A DNA stretch of 64,000 nucleotides from Hydractinia symbiolongicarpus (GCF_029227915.1 NC_079876.1:37617828-37681827), one strand, 5' to 3'. Counted from the stretch's first letter, positions 26,301 to 41,600 are shown. The notes: a model not told the origin generated them from the sequence alone. Translations and numbers: made by a program.

Positions 26301-29300
26301 TAACCGTGTCAGTCCGTTGGAGTTACAACGGTTGGGTCACCTATTCGTACCAACATGTGCTTAGCGACATTTTTCTGATATTACTAGGTTGCATCGCTTT
26401 TAACAATGAAACGATTGACTGTGGGACTTAATTGAACTGATTATGGACTGTGACTTTAAAAATGTTATAAGTGAGACAATTGGACTCCAAGAAATAACAT
26501 TCTTCTTAATTTTACATGATTACCGGAACTCAGCGATTACACTGGGCGCTGTGGTAGCGCTTCATTTAAGAATTTAGATAAATAACTCACTCTTTACTGA
26601 GGGACAAATCCTATCCGTTATCGCGCGTGGAAGAAATAGCGACAGTTTCAAAAACTACATTTCATTGTCTTTCTAACAGTGTCAGTCCGTTTGAGTTACA
26701 TTGGTTGGGTCACATATTCGTACCAACATGTATTTAGCGATATTTTTTGATATTACTAGGTTGTATCGCTTTTAACAATGAAACGATTGACTGTGGGACT
26801 TAATTGAACTAACTTTGGACTGTGACCTGATAAATGTGATAAATGAGACAATTGGACTCCAAGAAATAACATTCTTCTTAATTTGACAGGATTTCCGGAA
26901 CTCAGAGATTACACTGGGCGCTGTGGTAGCGCATCATTTAAAAATTTAGATAAATAAGTCATTCTTTACTGTGGGACCAATCCTAGCCGTTATTGCGCTC
27001 TGAAGAAATATCGGCAGTTTCAAAAACTAAATTTCATTGACTTTCTAACCGTGTCAGTCCGTTGGAGTTACAACGGTTGGGTCACATATTCGTACCAACA
27101 TGTATTTAGCGATATTTTTTTGATATTACTAAGTTGTATCGCTTTTAACAATGAAACGAATGACTGTGGGACTTAATTGAACTAACTTTGGACTGTGACC
27201 TGATAAATGTGATAAATGAGAAAATTGGACTCCAAGAAATAACATTCTCCTCAATTTGACATGATTGCCGAAACTCAGCGATTACACTGGGCGCTGTGGT
27301 AGCGCTTTATTTAAGAATTTAGATAAATAAGTCATTCTTTACTGTGGGACCAATCCTATCCGTTATCGCGCGCTGAAGAAATAGCGAGAATTTCAAAAAC
27401 TTCATTTCATTGACTTTCTAAGAGTATCAATCCGTTTGAGTTACAACGGTTGAGTCACATATTCGTATTAACATGTATTTCCTGATATTTTTCCGGTACT
27501 ACTAGCTTGTATGGCTTTTAACAGTGAAACGATTGACTGTGGGACTTAATTGAACTGATTATGGACTGTGACCTTATAAATGTTAAAGTGAGACAATTGG
27601 ACTCCAAGAAATTTCATTCTTCCTAATTTGACATGATTGCCGGAACTCAGCGATTACACTGGGCGCTGTGGTAGCGCTTCATTTAAGAATTTAGATAAAT
27701 AACTCATTCTTTACTGAGGGACAAATCCTATCCGTTATCGCGCGTGAAAGAATTAGCGACAGTTTCAAAAACTACATTTCATTGTCTTTCTAACAGTGTC
27801 AGTCCGTTTGAGTTACATCGGTTGGGTCACATATTCGTACCAACATGTATTTAGCGATATTTTTTGATATTACTAGGTTGTATCGCTTGTAACAATAAAA
27901 CGATTGACTGTGGGACTTAATGGAACTGATTACGGACTGTGACCTTAAAAATGTTATAAGTGAGACAATTGGACTCCAAGAAATAACATTCTTCCTAATT
28001 TGACATGATTGCCGAAACTCAGCAATTACATTGGGCGCTGTGGTAGCGCTTCAATTAAAAATTAAGATAAAAAAGTCATTCTTTACTGTGGGACCAATCT
28101 TAGCCGTTATCGCGCGCTGAAGAATTAGAGACAGTTTCAAAAACTACATTTCATTGACTTTTTAACGGTGTCAGTCCGTTTGAGTTACAACGGTTGGGTC
28201 ACCTATTCGTACCAACATGTGCTTAGCGACATTTTTCTGATATTACTAGGTTGCATCGCTTTTAACAATGAAACGATTAACTGTGGGACTTAATTGAACT
28301 AACTTTGGACTGTGACCTGATAAATGTAATAAATGAGACAATTGGACTCCAAGAAATAACATTCTTCTTAATTTGACGGGATTTCCGGAAATCAGCGATT
28401 ACACTGGGCGCTGTGGTAGCGCATCATTTAAAAATTTAGATAAATAAGTCATTCTTTACTGTGGGACCAATCCTAGCCGTTATTGCGCTCTGAAGAAATA
28501 TCGGCAGTTTCAAAAACTAAATTTCATTGACTTTCTAACCGTGTCAGTCCGTTTGAGTTACAACGGTTGGGTCACATATTCGTACCAACATGTATTTCGT
28601 GCTATTTTCCGGTATTACTAGGTTGTATGGCTTTTACCAGTGAAACGATTGACTGTGGGACTTAATTGAACTGATTATGGACTGTGACTTTAAAAATGTT
28701 ATAAGTGAGACAATTGGACTCCAAGAAATAACATTCTTCTTAATTTTACATGATTACCGGAACTCAGCGATTACACTGGGCGCTGTGGTAGCGCTTCATT
28801 TAAGAATTTAGATAAATAACTCATTCTTTACTGAGGGACAAATCCTATCCGTTATCGCGCGTGGAAGAAATAGCGACAGTTTCAAAAACTACATTTCATT
28901 GTCTTTCTAACAGTGTCAGTCCGTTTGAGTTACATCGGTTGGGTCACATATTCGTACCAACATGTATTTAGCGATATTTTTTGATATTACTAGGTTGTAT
29001 CGCTTTTAACAATGAAACGATTGACTGTGGGACTTAATTGAACTAACTTTGGACTGTGACCTGATAAATGTGATAAATGAGACAATTGGACTCTAAGAAA
29101 TAACATTCTTCTTAATTTGACAGGATTTCCGGAACTCAGCGATTACACTGGGCGCTGTGGTAGCGCATCATTTAAAAATTTAGATAAATAAGTCATTCTT
29201 TACTGTGGGACCAATCCTAGCCGTTATTGCGCTCTGAAGAAATATCGGCAGTTTCAAAAACTAAATTTCATTGACTTTCTAACCGTGTCAGTCCGTTGGA

Positions 29301-29846
29301 GTTACAACGGTTGAGTCACATATTCGTATTAACATGTATTTCCTGATAGTTTTCCGGTACTACTAGCTTGTATGGCTTTTAACAGTGAAACGATTGACTG
29401 TGGGACTTAATTGAACTGATTATGGACTGTGACCTTATAAATGTTAAAGTGAGACAATTGGACTCCAAGAAATTTCATTCTTCCTAATTTGACATGATTA
29501 CCGGAACTCAGCGATTACACTGGGCGCTGTGGTAGCGCTTCATTTAAGAATTTAGATAAATAACTCATTCTTTACTGAGGGACAAATCCTATCCGTTATC
29601 GCGCGTGAAAGAATTAGCGACAGTTTCAAAAACTACATTTCATTGTCTTTCTAACTGTGTCAGTCCGTTTGAGTTACATCGGTTGGGTCACATATTCGTA
29701 CCAACATGTATTTAGCGATATTTTTTGATATTACTAGGTTGTATCGCTTGTAACAATAAAACGATTGACTGTGGGACTTAATGGAACTGATTACGGACTG
29801 TGACCTTAAAATTGTTATAAGTGAGACAATTGGACTCCAAGAAATA
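23332..29846 (+). repeat. 6.5-kb satellite superblock, copy B
   Basis: This is the partner of 14771-21285 (displacement 8561 bp). The order of monomer classes and the private variants are preserved: TTTGATTTA at 23712, CTAACTTTTA at 23832, GACAAGCGG at 24242, GAAACAATT at 24612, AGAGTTTAGA at 25452, CCTGATAGTT at 29342. One short tract, about 25685-25770, does not match copy A although both flanks do, as expected of gene conversion from another monomer class. Matching stops near 29846. Confidence 0.88.
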
Positions 29847-32800
29847 ACATTCTTCCTAATTTGACATGATTGCCGAAACTCAGCAATTACATTGGGCGCT
29901 GTGGTAGCGCTTCAATTAAAAATTAAGATAAAAAAGTCATTCTTTACTGTGGGACCAATCTTAGCCGTTATCGCGCGCTGAAGAATTAGAGACAGTTTCA
30001 AAAACTACATTTCATTGACTTTTTAACGGTGTCAGTCCGTTTGAGTTACAACGGTTGGGTCCCCTACTCGTACCAACATGTGCTTAGCGACATTTTTCTG
30101 ATATTACTAGGTTGCATCGCTTTTAACAATGAAACGATTGACTGTGGGACTTAATTGAACTAACTTTGGACTGTGACCTGATAAATGTAATAAATGAGAC
30201 AATTGGACTCCAAGAAATAACATTCTTCTTAATTTGACGGGATTTCCGGAACTCAGCGATTACACTGGGCGCTGTGGTAGCGCATCATTTAAAAATTTAG
30301 ATAAATAAGTCATTCTTTACTGTGGGACCAATCCTAGCCGTTATTGCGCTCTGAAGAAATATCGGCAGTTTCAAAAACTAAATTTCATTGACTTTCTAAC
30401 CGTGTCTGTCCGTTTGAGTTACAACGGTTGGGTCACATATTCGTACCAACATGTATTTCGTGCTATTTTCCGGTATTACTAGGTTGTATGGCTTTTACCA
30501 GTGAAACGATTGACTGTGGGACTTAATTGAACTGATTATGGACTGTGACTTTAAAAATGTTATAAGTGAGACAATTGGACTCCAAGAAATAACATTCTTC
30601 TTAATTTTACATGATTACCGGAACTCAGCGATTACACTGGGCGCTGTGGTAGCGCTTCATTTAAGAATTTAGATAAATAACTCATTCTTTACTGAGGGAC
30701 AAATCCTATCCGTTATCGCGCGTGGAAGAAATAGCGACAGTTTCAAAAACTACATTTCATTGTCTTTCTAACAGTGTCAGTCCGTTTGAGTTACATCGGT
30801 TGGGTCACATATTCGTACCAACTTGTATTTAGCGATATTTTTTGATATTACTAGGTTGTATCGCTTTTAACAATGAAACGATTGACTGAGGGACTTAATT
30901 GAACTAACTTTGGACTGTGACCTGATAAATGTGATAAATGAGACAATTGGACTTCAAGAAATAACATTCTTCTTAATTTGACAGGATTTCCGGAACTCAG
31001 CGATTACACTGGGCGCTGTGGTAGCGCATCATTTAAAAATTTAGATAAATAAGTCATTCTTTACTGTGGGACCAATCCTAGCCGTTATTGCGCTCTGAAG
31101 AAATATCGGCAGTTTCAAAAACTAAATTTCATTGTCTTTCTAACCGTGTCAGTCCCTTGGAGTTACAACGGTTGGGTCACATATTCGTACTAACATGTAT
31201 TTAGCGATATTTTTTTGATATTACTAAGTTGCATCGCTTTTAACAATGAAACGAATGACTGTGGGACTTAATTGAACTAACTTTGGACTGTGACCTGATA
31301 AATGTGATAAATGAGAAAATTGGACTCCAAGAAATAACATTCACCTCAATTTGACATGATTGCCGAAACTCAGCGATTACACTGGGCGCTGTGGTAGCGC
31401 TTTATTTAAGAATTTAGATAAATAAGTCATTCTTTACTGTGGGACCAATCCTAGCCGTTATCGCGCGCTGAAGAAATAGCGAGAATTTCAAAAACTTCAT
31501 TTCATTGACTTTCTAAGAGTATCAATCCGTTTGAGTTACAACGGTTGAGTCACATATTCGTATTAACATGTATTTCCTGATATTTTTCCGGTACTACTAG
31601 CTTGTATGGCTTTTAACAGTGAAACGATTGACTGTGGGACTTAATTGAACTGATTATGGACTGTGACCTTATAAATGTTAAAGTGAGACAATTGGACTCC
31701 AAGAAATTTCATTCTTCCTAATTTGACATGATTGCCGGAACTCAGCGATTACACTGGGCGCTGTGGTAGCGCTTCATTTAAGAATTTAGATAAATAACTC
31801 ATTCTTTACTGAGGGACAAATCCTATCCGTTATCGCGCGTGAAAGAATTAGCGACAGTTTCAAAAACTACATTTCATTGTCTTTCTAACAGTGTCAGTCC
31901 GTTTGAGTTAGATCGGTTGGGTCACATATTCGTACCAACATGTATTTAGCGATATTTTTTGATATTACTAGGTTGTATCGCTTGTAACAATAAAACGATT
32001 GACTGTGGGACTTAATGGAACTGATTACGGACTGTGACCTTAAAAATGTTATAAGTGAGACAATTGGACTCCAAGAAATAACATTCTTCCTAATTTGACA
32101 TGATTGCCGAAACTCAGCAATTACATTGGGCGCTGTGGTAGCGCTTCAATTAAAAATTAAGATAAAAAAGTCATTCTTTACTGTGGGACCAATCTTAGCC
32201 GTTATCGCGCGCTGAAGAATTAAAGACAGTTTCAAAAACTACATTTCATTGACTTTTTAACGGTGTCAGTCCGTTTGAGTTACAACGGTTGGGTCACCTA
32301 TTCGTACCAACATGTGCTTAGGGACATTTTTCTGATATTACTAGGTTGCATCGCTTTTAACAATGAAACGATTGACTGTGGGACTTAATTGAACTAACTT
32401 TGGACTGTGACCTGATAAATGTAATAAATGAGACAATTGGACTCCAAGAAATAACATTCTTCTTAATTTGACGGGATTTCCGGAACTCAGCGATTACACT
32501 GGGCGCTGTGGTAGCGCATCATTTAAAAATTTAGATAAATAAGTCATTTTTTACTGTGGGACCAATCCTAGCCGTTATTGCGCTCTGAAGAAATATCGGC
32601 AGTTTCAAAAACTAAATTTCATTGACTTTCTAACCGTGTCAGTCCGTTTGAGTTACAACGGTTGGGTCACATATTCGTACCAACATGTATTTCGTGCTAA
32701 TTTCCGGTATTACTAGGTTGTATGGCTTTTACCAGTGAAACGATTGACTGTGGGACTTAATTGAACTGATTATGGACTGTGACTTTAAAAATGTTATAAG

Positions 32801-34292
32801 TGAGACAATTGGACTCTAAGAAATAACATTCTTCTTAATTTTACATGATTACCGGAACTCAGCGATTACACTGGGCGCTGTGGTAGCGCTTCATTTAAGA
32901 ATTTAGATAAATAACTCATTCTTTACTGAGGGACAAATCCTATCCGTTATCGCGCGTGGAAGAAATAGCGACAGTTTCAAAAACTACATTTCATTGTCTT
33001 TCTAACAGTGTCAGTCCGTTTGAGTTACATCGGTTGGGTCACATATTCGTACCAACATGTATTTAGCGATATTTTTTGATATTACTAGGTTGTATCGCTT
33101 TTAACAATGAAACGATTGACTGTGGGACTTAATTGATCTAACTTTGGACTGTGACCTGATAAATGTGATAAATGAGACAATTGGACTCCAAGAAATAACA
33201 TTCTTCTTAATTTGACAGGATTTCCGGAACTCAGCGATTACACTGGGCGCTGTGGTAGCGCATCATTTAAAAATTTAGATAAATTAGTCATTCTTAACTG
33301 TGGGACCAATCCTAGCCGTTATCGCGCGCTGAAGAAATAGCGAGAGTTTCAAAAAATTCATTTCATTGACTTTCTAAGAGTATCAATCCGTTTGAGTTAC
33401 AACGGTTGAGTCACATATTCGTACCAACATGTATTTCCTGATATTTTTCTGGTACTACTAGCTTGTATGGCTTTTAACAGTGAAACGATTGACTGTGGGA
33501 CTTAATTGAACTGATTATGGACTGTGACCTTATAAATGTTAAAGTGAGACAATTGGACTCCAAGAAATTTCATTCTTCCTAATTGGACATGATTGCCGGA
33601 ACTCAGCGATTACACTGGGCGCTGTGGTAGCGCTTCATTTAAGAATTTAGATAAATAACTCATTCTTTACTGAGGGACAAATCCTATCCGTTATCGCGCG
33701 TGAAAGATTTAGCGACAGTTTCAAAAACTACATTTCATTGTCTTTCTAACAGTGTCAGTCCGTTTGAGTTACATCGGTTGGGTCACCTATTCGTACCAAC
33801 ATGTGCTTAGCGATATTTTTCTGATATTACTAGGTTGCATCGCTTTTAACAATAAAACGATTGACTGTGGGAATTAATTGAACTAACTTTTAACTGTGAC
33901 CTGATAAATATGATAAATGAGACAATTGGACTCCAAGAAATAACATTCTTCTCAATTTGACGGGATTTCCGGAACTCAGCGATTACACTGGGCGCTGTGG
34001 TAGCGCATCATTTAAAAATTTAGATAAATAAGTCATTCTTTACTGTGGGACCAATCCTAGCCGTTACAGCGCTCTGAAGAAATATCAGCAGTTTCTAAAA
34101 CTAAATTTCATTGACTTTCTAACCGTGTCAGTCCGTTTGAGTTACAACGGTTGGGTCACATATTCGTGCCAACATGTATTTCGTGCTATTTTCCGGTATT
34201 ACTAGGTTGTATGGCTTTTACCAGTGAAACGATTGACTGTGGGACTTAATTGAACTGATTATGGACTGTGACTTTAAAAATGTTATAAGTGA
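29847..34292 (+). repeat. Satellite segment with a partial third superblock copy
   Basis: From about 32350 the pattern repeats that at about 22300 with a displacement of 10051 bp, equal to 27 monomers. Shared markers are CGTGCTAA (22642 and 32693), ATTGATCTA (23081 and 33132), CTAACTTTTA (23832 and 33883) and GACAAGCGG (24242 and 34293). The match continues past this feature to about 34950. The part before 32350 is built from classes seen at 13.8-14.1 kb and 7.1 kb, for example the rare CATTCACCTCAATTT at 7147 and about 31338. Confidence 0.78.
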
Positions 34293-37200
34293 GACAAGCG
34301 GACTCAAAGAAATAACATTCTTTTTAATTTGACATGATTGCCGGAACTCAGCAATTACACTGGGCGCCATGGAGCGCTTCATTTATGAATTTAGATAAAT
34401 TAGTCATTCTTAACTGTGGGACCAATCCTAGCCGTTATCGCGCGCTGAAGAAATAGCGAGAGTTTCAAAAACTTTATTTCATTGACTTTCTAAGAGTATC
34501 AATCCGTTTGAGTTACAACGGTTGAGACACATTTTCGTACCAACATGTATTTCCTGATATTTTTCCGGTACTACTAGCTTGTATGGCTTTTAACAGTGAA
34601 ACGATTGACTGTGGGACTTAATTGAACTGATTATGGACTGTGACCTTATAAATGTTAAAGTGAGACAATTGGACTCCAAGAAACTTCATTCTTCCTAATT
34701 TGACATGATTGCCGGAACTCAGCGGTTACACTGGGCGCTGTGGTAGCGCTTCATTTAAGAATTTAGATAAATAACTCATTCTTTACTGAGGGACAAATCC
34801 TATCCGTTATCGCGCGTGGAAGAAATAGCGACAGTTTCAAAAACTACATTTCATTGTCTTTCTAACAGTGTCAGTCCGTTTGAGTTACATCGGTTGGGTC
34901 ACATATTCGTACCAACAAGTATTTAGCGATATTTTTTAATATTACTAGGTTGTATCGCTTTTAACAATGAAACGATTGACTGTGGGACTTAATTGAACTA
35001 ACTTTGGACTGTGACCTGATAAATGTGATAAATGAGAAAATTGGACTCCAAGAAATAACATTCTCCTCAATTTGGCATGATTGCCGAAACTCAGCGATTA
35101 CACTGGGCGCTGTGGTAGCGCTTTATTTAAGAATTTAGATAAATAACTCATTCTTTACTGAGGGACAAATCCTATCCGTTATCGCGCGTGAAAGATTTAG
35201 CGACAGTTTCAAAAACTACATTTCATTGTCTTTCTAACAGTGTCAGTCCGTTTGAGTTACATCGGTTGGGTCACCTATTCGTACCAACATGTGCTTAGCG
35301 ATATTTTTCTGATATTACTAGGTTGCATCGCTTTTAACAATAAAACGATTGACTGTGGGACTTAATTGAACTAACTTTTAACTGTGACCTGATAATGGTG
35401 ATAAATGAGACAATTGGACTCCAAGAAATAACATTATTCTTAATTTGACGGGATTTCCGGAAGTCAGCGATTACACTGGGCGCTGTGGTAGCGCATCATT
35501 TAAAAATTTAGATAAATAAGTCATTCTTTACTGTGGGACCAATCCTAGCCGTTATTGCGCTCTGAAGAAATATCAGCAGTTTCTAAAACTAAATTTCATT
35601 GACTTTCTAACCGTGTCAGTCCGTTTGAGTTACAACGGTTGGGTCACATATTCGTACCAACATGTATTTCGTGCTATTTTCCGGTATTACTAGGTTGTAT
35701 GGCTTTTACCAGTGAAACGATTGACTGTGGGACTTAATTGAACTGATTATGGACTGTGACTTTAAAAATGTTATAAGTGAGACAAGCGGACTCAAAGAAA
35801 TAACATTCTTTTTAATTTGACATGATTGCCGGAACTCAGCGATTACACTGGGCGCCATGGTAGCGCTTCATTTATGAATTTAGATAAATTAGTCATTCTT
35901 AACTGTGGGACCAATCCTAGCCGTTATCGCGCGCTGAAGAAATAGCGAGAGTTTCAAAAACTTTATTTCATTGACTTTCTAAGAGTATCAATCCGTTTGA
36001 GTTACAACGGTTGAGACACATTTTCGTACCAACATGTATTTCCTGATATTTTTCCGGTACTACTAGCTTGTATGGCTTTTAACAGTGAAACGATTGACTG
36101 TGGGACTTAATTGAACTGATTATGGACTGTGACCTTATAAATGTTAAAGTGAGACAATTGGACTCCAAGAAATTTCATTCTTCCTAATTTGACATGATTG
36201 CCGGAACTCAGCGGTTACACTGGGCGCTGTGGTAGCGCTTCATTTAAGAATTTAGATAAATAACTCATTCTTTACTGAGGGACAAATCCTATCCGTTATC
36301 GCGCGTGGAAGAAATAGCGACAGTTTCAAAAACTACATTTCATTGTCTTTCTAACAGTGTCAGTCCGTTTGAGTTACATCGGTTGGGTCACATATTCGTA
36401 CCAACAAGTATTTAGCGATATTTTTTAATATTACTAGGTTGTATCGCTTTTAACAATGAAACGATTGACTGTGGGACTTAATTGAACTAACTTTGGACTG
36501 TGACCTGATAAATGTGATAAATGAGAAAATTGGACTCCAAGAAATAACATTCTCCTCAATTTGACATGATTGCCGAAACTCAGCGATTACACTGGGCGCT
36601 GTGGTGGCGCTTTATTTAAGAATTTAGATAAATAAGTCATTCTTTATTGTGGGACCAATCCTAGCCGTTATCGCGCGCTGAAGAAATAGCGAGAATTTCA
36701 AAAACTTCATTTCATTCACTTTCTAAGAGTATCAATCCGTTTGAGTTACAACGGTTGAGTCACATATTCGTATTAACATGTATTTCCTGATATTTTTCCG
36801 GTACTACTAGCTTGTATGGCTTTTAACAGTGAAACGATTGACTGTGGGACTTAATTGAACTGATTATGGACTGTGACCTTATAAATGTTAAAGTGAGACA
36901 ATTGGACTCCAAGAAATTTCATTCTTCCTAATTTCACATGATTGCCGGAACTCAGCGATTACACTGGGCGCTGTGGTAGCGCATCATTTAAAAATTTAGA
37001 TAAATAAGTCATTCTTTACTGTGGGACCAATCCTAGCCGTTATTGCGCTCTGAAGAAATATCAGCAGTTTCTAAAACTAAATTTCATTGACTTTCTAACC
37101 GTGTCAGTCCGTTTGAGTTACAACGGTTGGGTCACATATTCGTACCAACATGTATTTCGTGCTATTTTCCGGTATTACTAGGTTGTATGGCTTTTACCAG

Positions 37201-38650
37201 TGAAACGATTGACTGTGGGACTTAATTGAACTAATTATGGACTGTGACTTTAAAAATGTTATAAGTGAGACAAGCGGACTCAAAGAAATAACATTCTTTT
37301 TAATTTGACATGATTGCCGGAACTCAGCGATTACACTGGGCGCCATGGTAGCGCTTCATTTATGAATTTAGATAAATTAGTCATTCTTAACTGTGGGACC
37401 AATCCTAGCCGTTATCGCGCGCTGAAGAAATAGCGAGAGTTTCAAAAACTTTATTTCATTGACTTTCTAAGAGTATCAATCCGTTTGAGTTACAACGGTT
37501 GAGACACATTTTCGTACCAACATGTATTTCCTGATATTTTTCCGGTACTACTAGCTTGTATGGCTTTTAACAGTGAAACGATTGACTGTGGGACTTAATT
37601 GAACTGATTATGGACTGTGACCTTATAAATGTTAAAGTGAGACAATTGGACTCCAAGAAATTTCATTCTTCCTAATTTGACATGATTGCCGGAACTCAGC
37701 GGTTACACTGGGCGCTGTGGTAGCGCTTCATTTAAGAATTTAGATAAATAACTCATTCTTTACTGAGGGACAAATCCTATCCGTTATCGCGCGTGGAAGA
37801 AATAGCGACAGTTTCAAAAACTACATTTCATTGTCTTTCTAACATTGTCAGTCCGTTTGAGTTACATCGGTTGGGTCACATATTCGTACCAACAAGTATT
37901 TAGCGATATTTTTTAATATTACTAGGTTGTATCGCTTTTAACAATGAAACGATTGACTGTGGGACTTAATTGAAATAACTTTGGACTGTGACCTGATAAA
38001 TGTGATAAATAAGAAAATTGGACTCCAAGAAATAACATTCTCCTCAATTTGACATGATTGCCGAAACTCAGCGATTACACTGGGCGCTGTGGTGGCGCTT
38101 TATTTAAGAATTTAGATAAATAAGTCATTCTTTATTGTGGGACCAATCCTAGCCGTTATCGCGCGCTGAAGAAATAGCGAGAATTTCAAAAACTTCATTT
38201 CATTCACTTTCTAAGAGTATCAATCCGTTTGAGTTACAACGGTTGAGTCACATATTCGTATTAACATGTATTTCCTGATATTTTTCCGGTACTACTAGCT
38301 TGTATGGCTTTTAACAGTGAAACGATTGACTGTGGGACTTAATTGAACTGATTATGGACTGTGACCTTATAAATGTTAAAGTGAGACAATTGGACTCCAA
38401 GAAATTTCATTCTTCCTAATTTCACATGATTGCCGGAACTCAGCGATTACACTGGGCGCTGTGGTAGCGCTTCATTTAAGAATTTAGATAAATAACTCAT
38501 TCTTTACTGAGGGACAAATCCTATCCGTTATCGCGCGTGAAAGAATTAGCGACAGTTTCAAAAACTACATTTCATTGACTTTTTAACGGTGTCAGTCCGT
38601 TTGAGTTACAACGGTTGGGTCACTTATTCGTACCAACATGTGCTTAGCGA
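34293..38650 (+). repeat. 4-monomer higher-order repeat (1488 bp, three units)
   Basis: The marker GACAAGCGG recurs at 34293, 35781 and 37269, exactly 1488 bp apart. The marker CAACAAGT recurs at 34913, 36402 and 37890. Units 2 and 3 agree over three monomers and then differ in the fourth. Unit 1 contains a different fourth monomer (AACTTTTAACTG near 35370) and a class switch near 35140, so the units were reshuffled after duplication. A 2-base loss in the GGCGCCATGG element is seen near 34371. Confidence 0.82.
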
Positions 38651-41600
38651 TATTATTCTGATATTACTAGGTTCCATCGCTTTTAACAATGAAACGATTG
38701 ACTGTGGGACTTAATTGAACTAACTTTGGACTGTGACCTGATAAATGTAATAAATGAGACAATTGGACTCCAAGAAATAACATTCTTCTTAATTTGACGG
38801 GATTTCCGGAACTCAGCGATTACACTGGGCGCTGTGGTAGCGCATCATTTAAAAATTTAGATAAATAAGTCATTCTTTACTGTGGGACCAATCCTAGCCG
38901 TTATTGCGCTCTGAAGAAATATCGGCAGTTTCAAAAACTAAATTTCATTGACTTAATAACCGTGTCAGTCCGTTTGAGTTCCAACGGTTGGGTCACATAT
39001 TCGTACCAACATGTATTTCGTGCTATTTTCCGGTATTACTAGGTTGTATGGCTTTTACCAGTGAAACGATTGACTGTGGGACTTAATTGAACTGATTATG
39101 GACTGTGACTTTAAAAATGTTATAAGTGAGACAATTGGACTCCAAGAAATAACATTCTTTTTAATTTTACATGATTACCGGAACTCAGCGATTACACTGG
39201 ACGCTGTGGTAGCGCTTCATTTAAGAATTTAGATAAATAACTCATTCTTTACTGAGGGACAAATCCTATCCGTTATCGCGCGTGGAAGAAATAGCGACAG
39301 TTTCAAAAACTACATTTCATTGTCTTTCCAACAGTGTCAGTCCGTTTGACTTACATCGGTTGGGTCACATATTCGTACCAACATGTATTTAGCGATATTT
39401 TTTGATATTACTAGGTTGTATCGCTTTTAACAATGAAACGATTGACTGTGGGACTTAATTGAACTAACTTTGGACTGTGACCTGATAAATGTGATAAATG
39501 AGACAATTGGACTCCAAGAAATAACATTCTTCTTAATTTGACAGGATTTCCGGAACTCAGCGATTACACTGGGCGCTGTGGTAGCGCATCATTTAAAAAT
39601 TTAGATAAATTAGTCATTCTTAACTGTGGGACCAATCCTAGCCGTTATCGCGCGCTGAAGAAATAGCGAGAGTTTCAAAAAATTCATTTCATTGACTTTC
39701 TAAGAGCATCAATCCGTTTGAGTTACAACGGTTGAGTCACATATTCGTACCAACATGTATTTCCTGATATTTTTCTGGTACTACTAGCTTGTATGGCTTT
39801 TAACAGTGAAACGATTGACTGTGGGACTTAATTGAACTGATTATGGACTGTGACCTTATAAATGTTAAAGTGAGACAATTGGACTCCAAGAAATTTCATT
39901 CTTCCTAATTTGACATGATTGTCGGAACTCAGCGGTTACACTGGGCGCTGTGGTAGCGCTTCATTTAAGAATTTAGATAAATAACTCATTCTTTACTGAG
40001 GGACAAATCCTATCCGTTATCGCGCGTGGAAGAAATAGCGACAGTTTCAAAAACTACATTTCATTGTCTTTCTAACATTGTCAGTCCGTTTGAGTTACAT
40101 CGGTTGGGTCACATATTCGTACCAACAAGTATTTAGCGATATTTTTTAATGTTACTAGGTTGTATCGCTTTTAACAATGAAACGATTGACTGTGGGACTT
40201 AATTGAACTAACTTTGGACTGTGACCTGATCAATGTGATAAATGAGAAAATTGGACTCCAAGAAATAACATTCTCCTCAATTTGACATGATTGCCGAAAC
40301 TCAGCGATTACACTGGGCGCTGTGGTGGCGCTTTATTTAAGAATTTAGATAAATAAGTCATTCTTTATTGTGGGACCAATCCTAGCCGTTATCGCGCGCT
40401 GAAGAAATAGCGAGAATTTCAAAAACTTCATTTCATTCACTTTCTAAGAGTATCAATCCGTTTGAGTTACAACGGTTGAGTCACATATTCGTATTAACAT
40501 GTATTTCCTGATATTTTTCCGGTACTACTAGCTTGTATGGCTTTTAACAGTGAAACGATTGACTGTGGGACTTAATTGAACTGATTATGGACTGTGACCT
40601 TATAAATGTTAAAGTGAGACAATTGGACTCCAAGAAATTTCATTCTTCCTAATTTCACATGATTGCCGGAACTCAGCGATTACACTGGGCGCTGTGGTAG
40701 CGCTTCATTTAAGAATTTAGATAAATAACTCATTCTTTACTGAGGGACAAATCCTATCCGTTATCGCGCGTGAAAGAATTAGCGACAGTTTCAAAAACTA
40801 CATTTCATTGACTTTTTAACGGTGTCAGTCCGTTTGAGTTACAACGGTTGGGTCACTTATTCGTACCAACATGTGCTTAGCGATATTATTCTGATATTAC
40901 TAGGTTCCATCGCTTTTAACAGTGAAACGATTGACTGTGGGACTTAATTGAACTAACTTTGGACTGTGACCTGATAAATGTAATAAATGAGACAATTGGA
41001 CTCCAAGAAATAACATTCTTCTTAATTTGACGGGATTTCCGGAACTCAGCGATTACACTGGGCGCTGTGGTAGCGCATCATTTAAAAATTTAGATAAATA
41101 AGTCATTCTTTACTGTGGGACCAATCCTAGCCGTTATTGCGCTCTGAAGAAATATCGGCAGTTTCAAAAACTAAATTTCATTGACTTAATAACCGTGTCA
41201 GTCCGTTTGAGTTCCAACGGTTGGGTCACATATTCGTACCAACATGTATTTCGTGCTATTTTCCGGTATTACTAGGTTGTATGGCTTTTACCAGTGAAAC
41301 GATTGACTGTGGGACTTAATTGAACTGATTATGGTCTGTGACTTTAAAAATGTTATAAGTGAGACAATTGGACTCCAAGAAATAACATTCTTTTTAATTT
41401 TACATGATTACCGGAACTCAGCGATTACACTGGACGCTGTGGTAGCGCTTCATTTAAGAATTTAGATAAATAACTCATTCTTTACTGAGGGACAAATCCT
41501 ATCCGTTATCGCGCGTGGAAGAAATAGCGACAGTTTCAAAAACTACATTTCATTGTCTTTCCAACAGTGTCAGTCCGTTTGACTTACATCGGTTGGGTCA

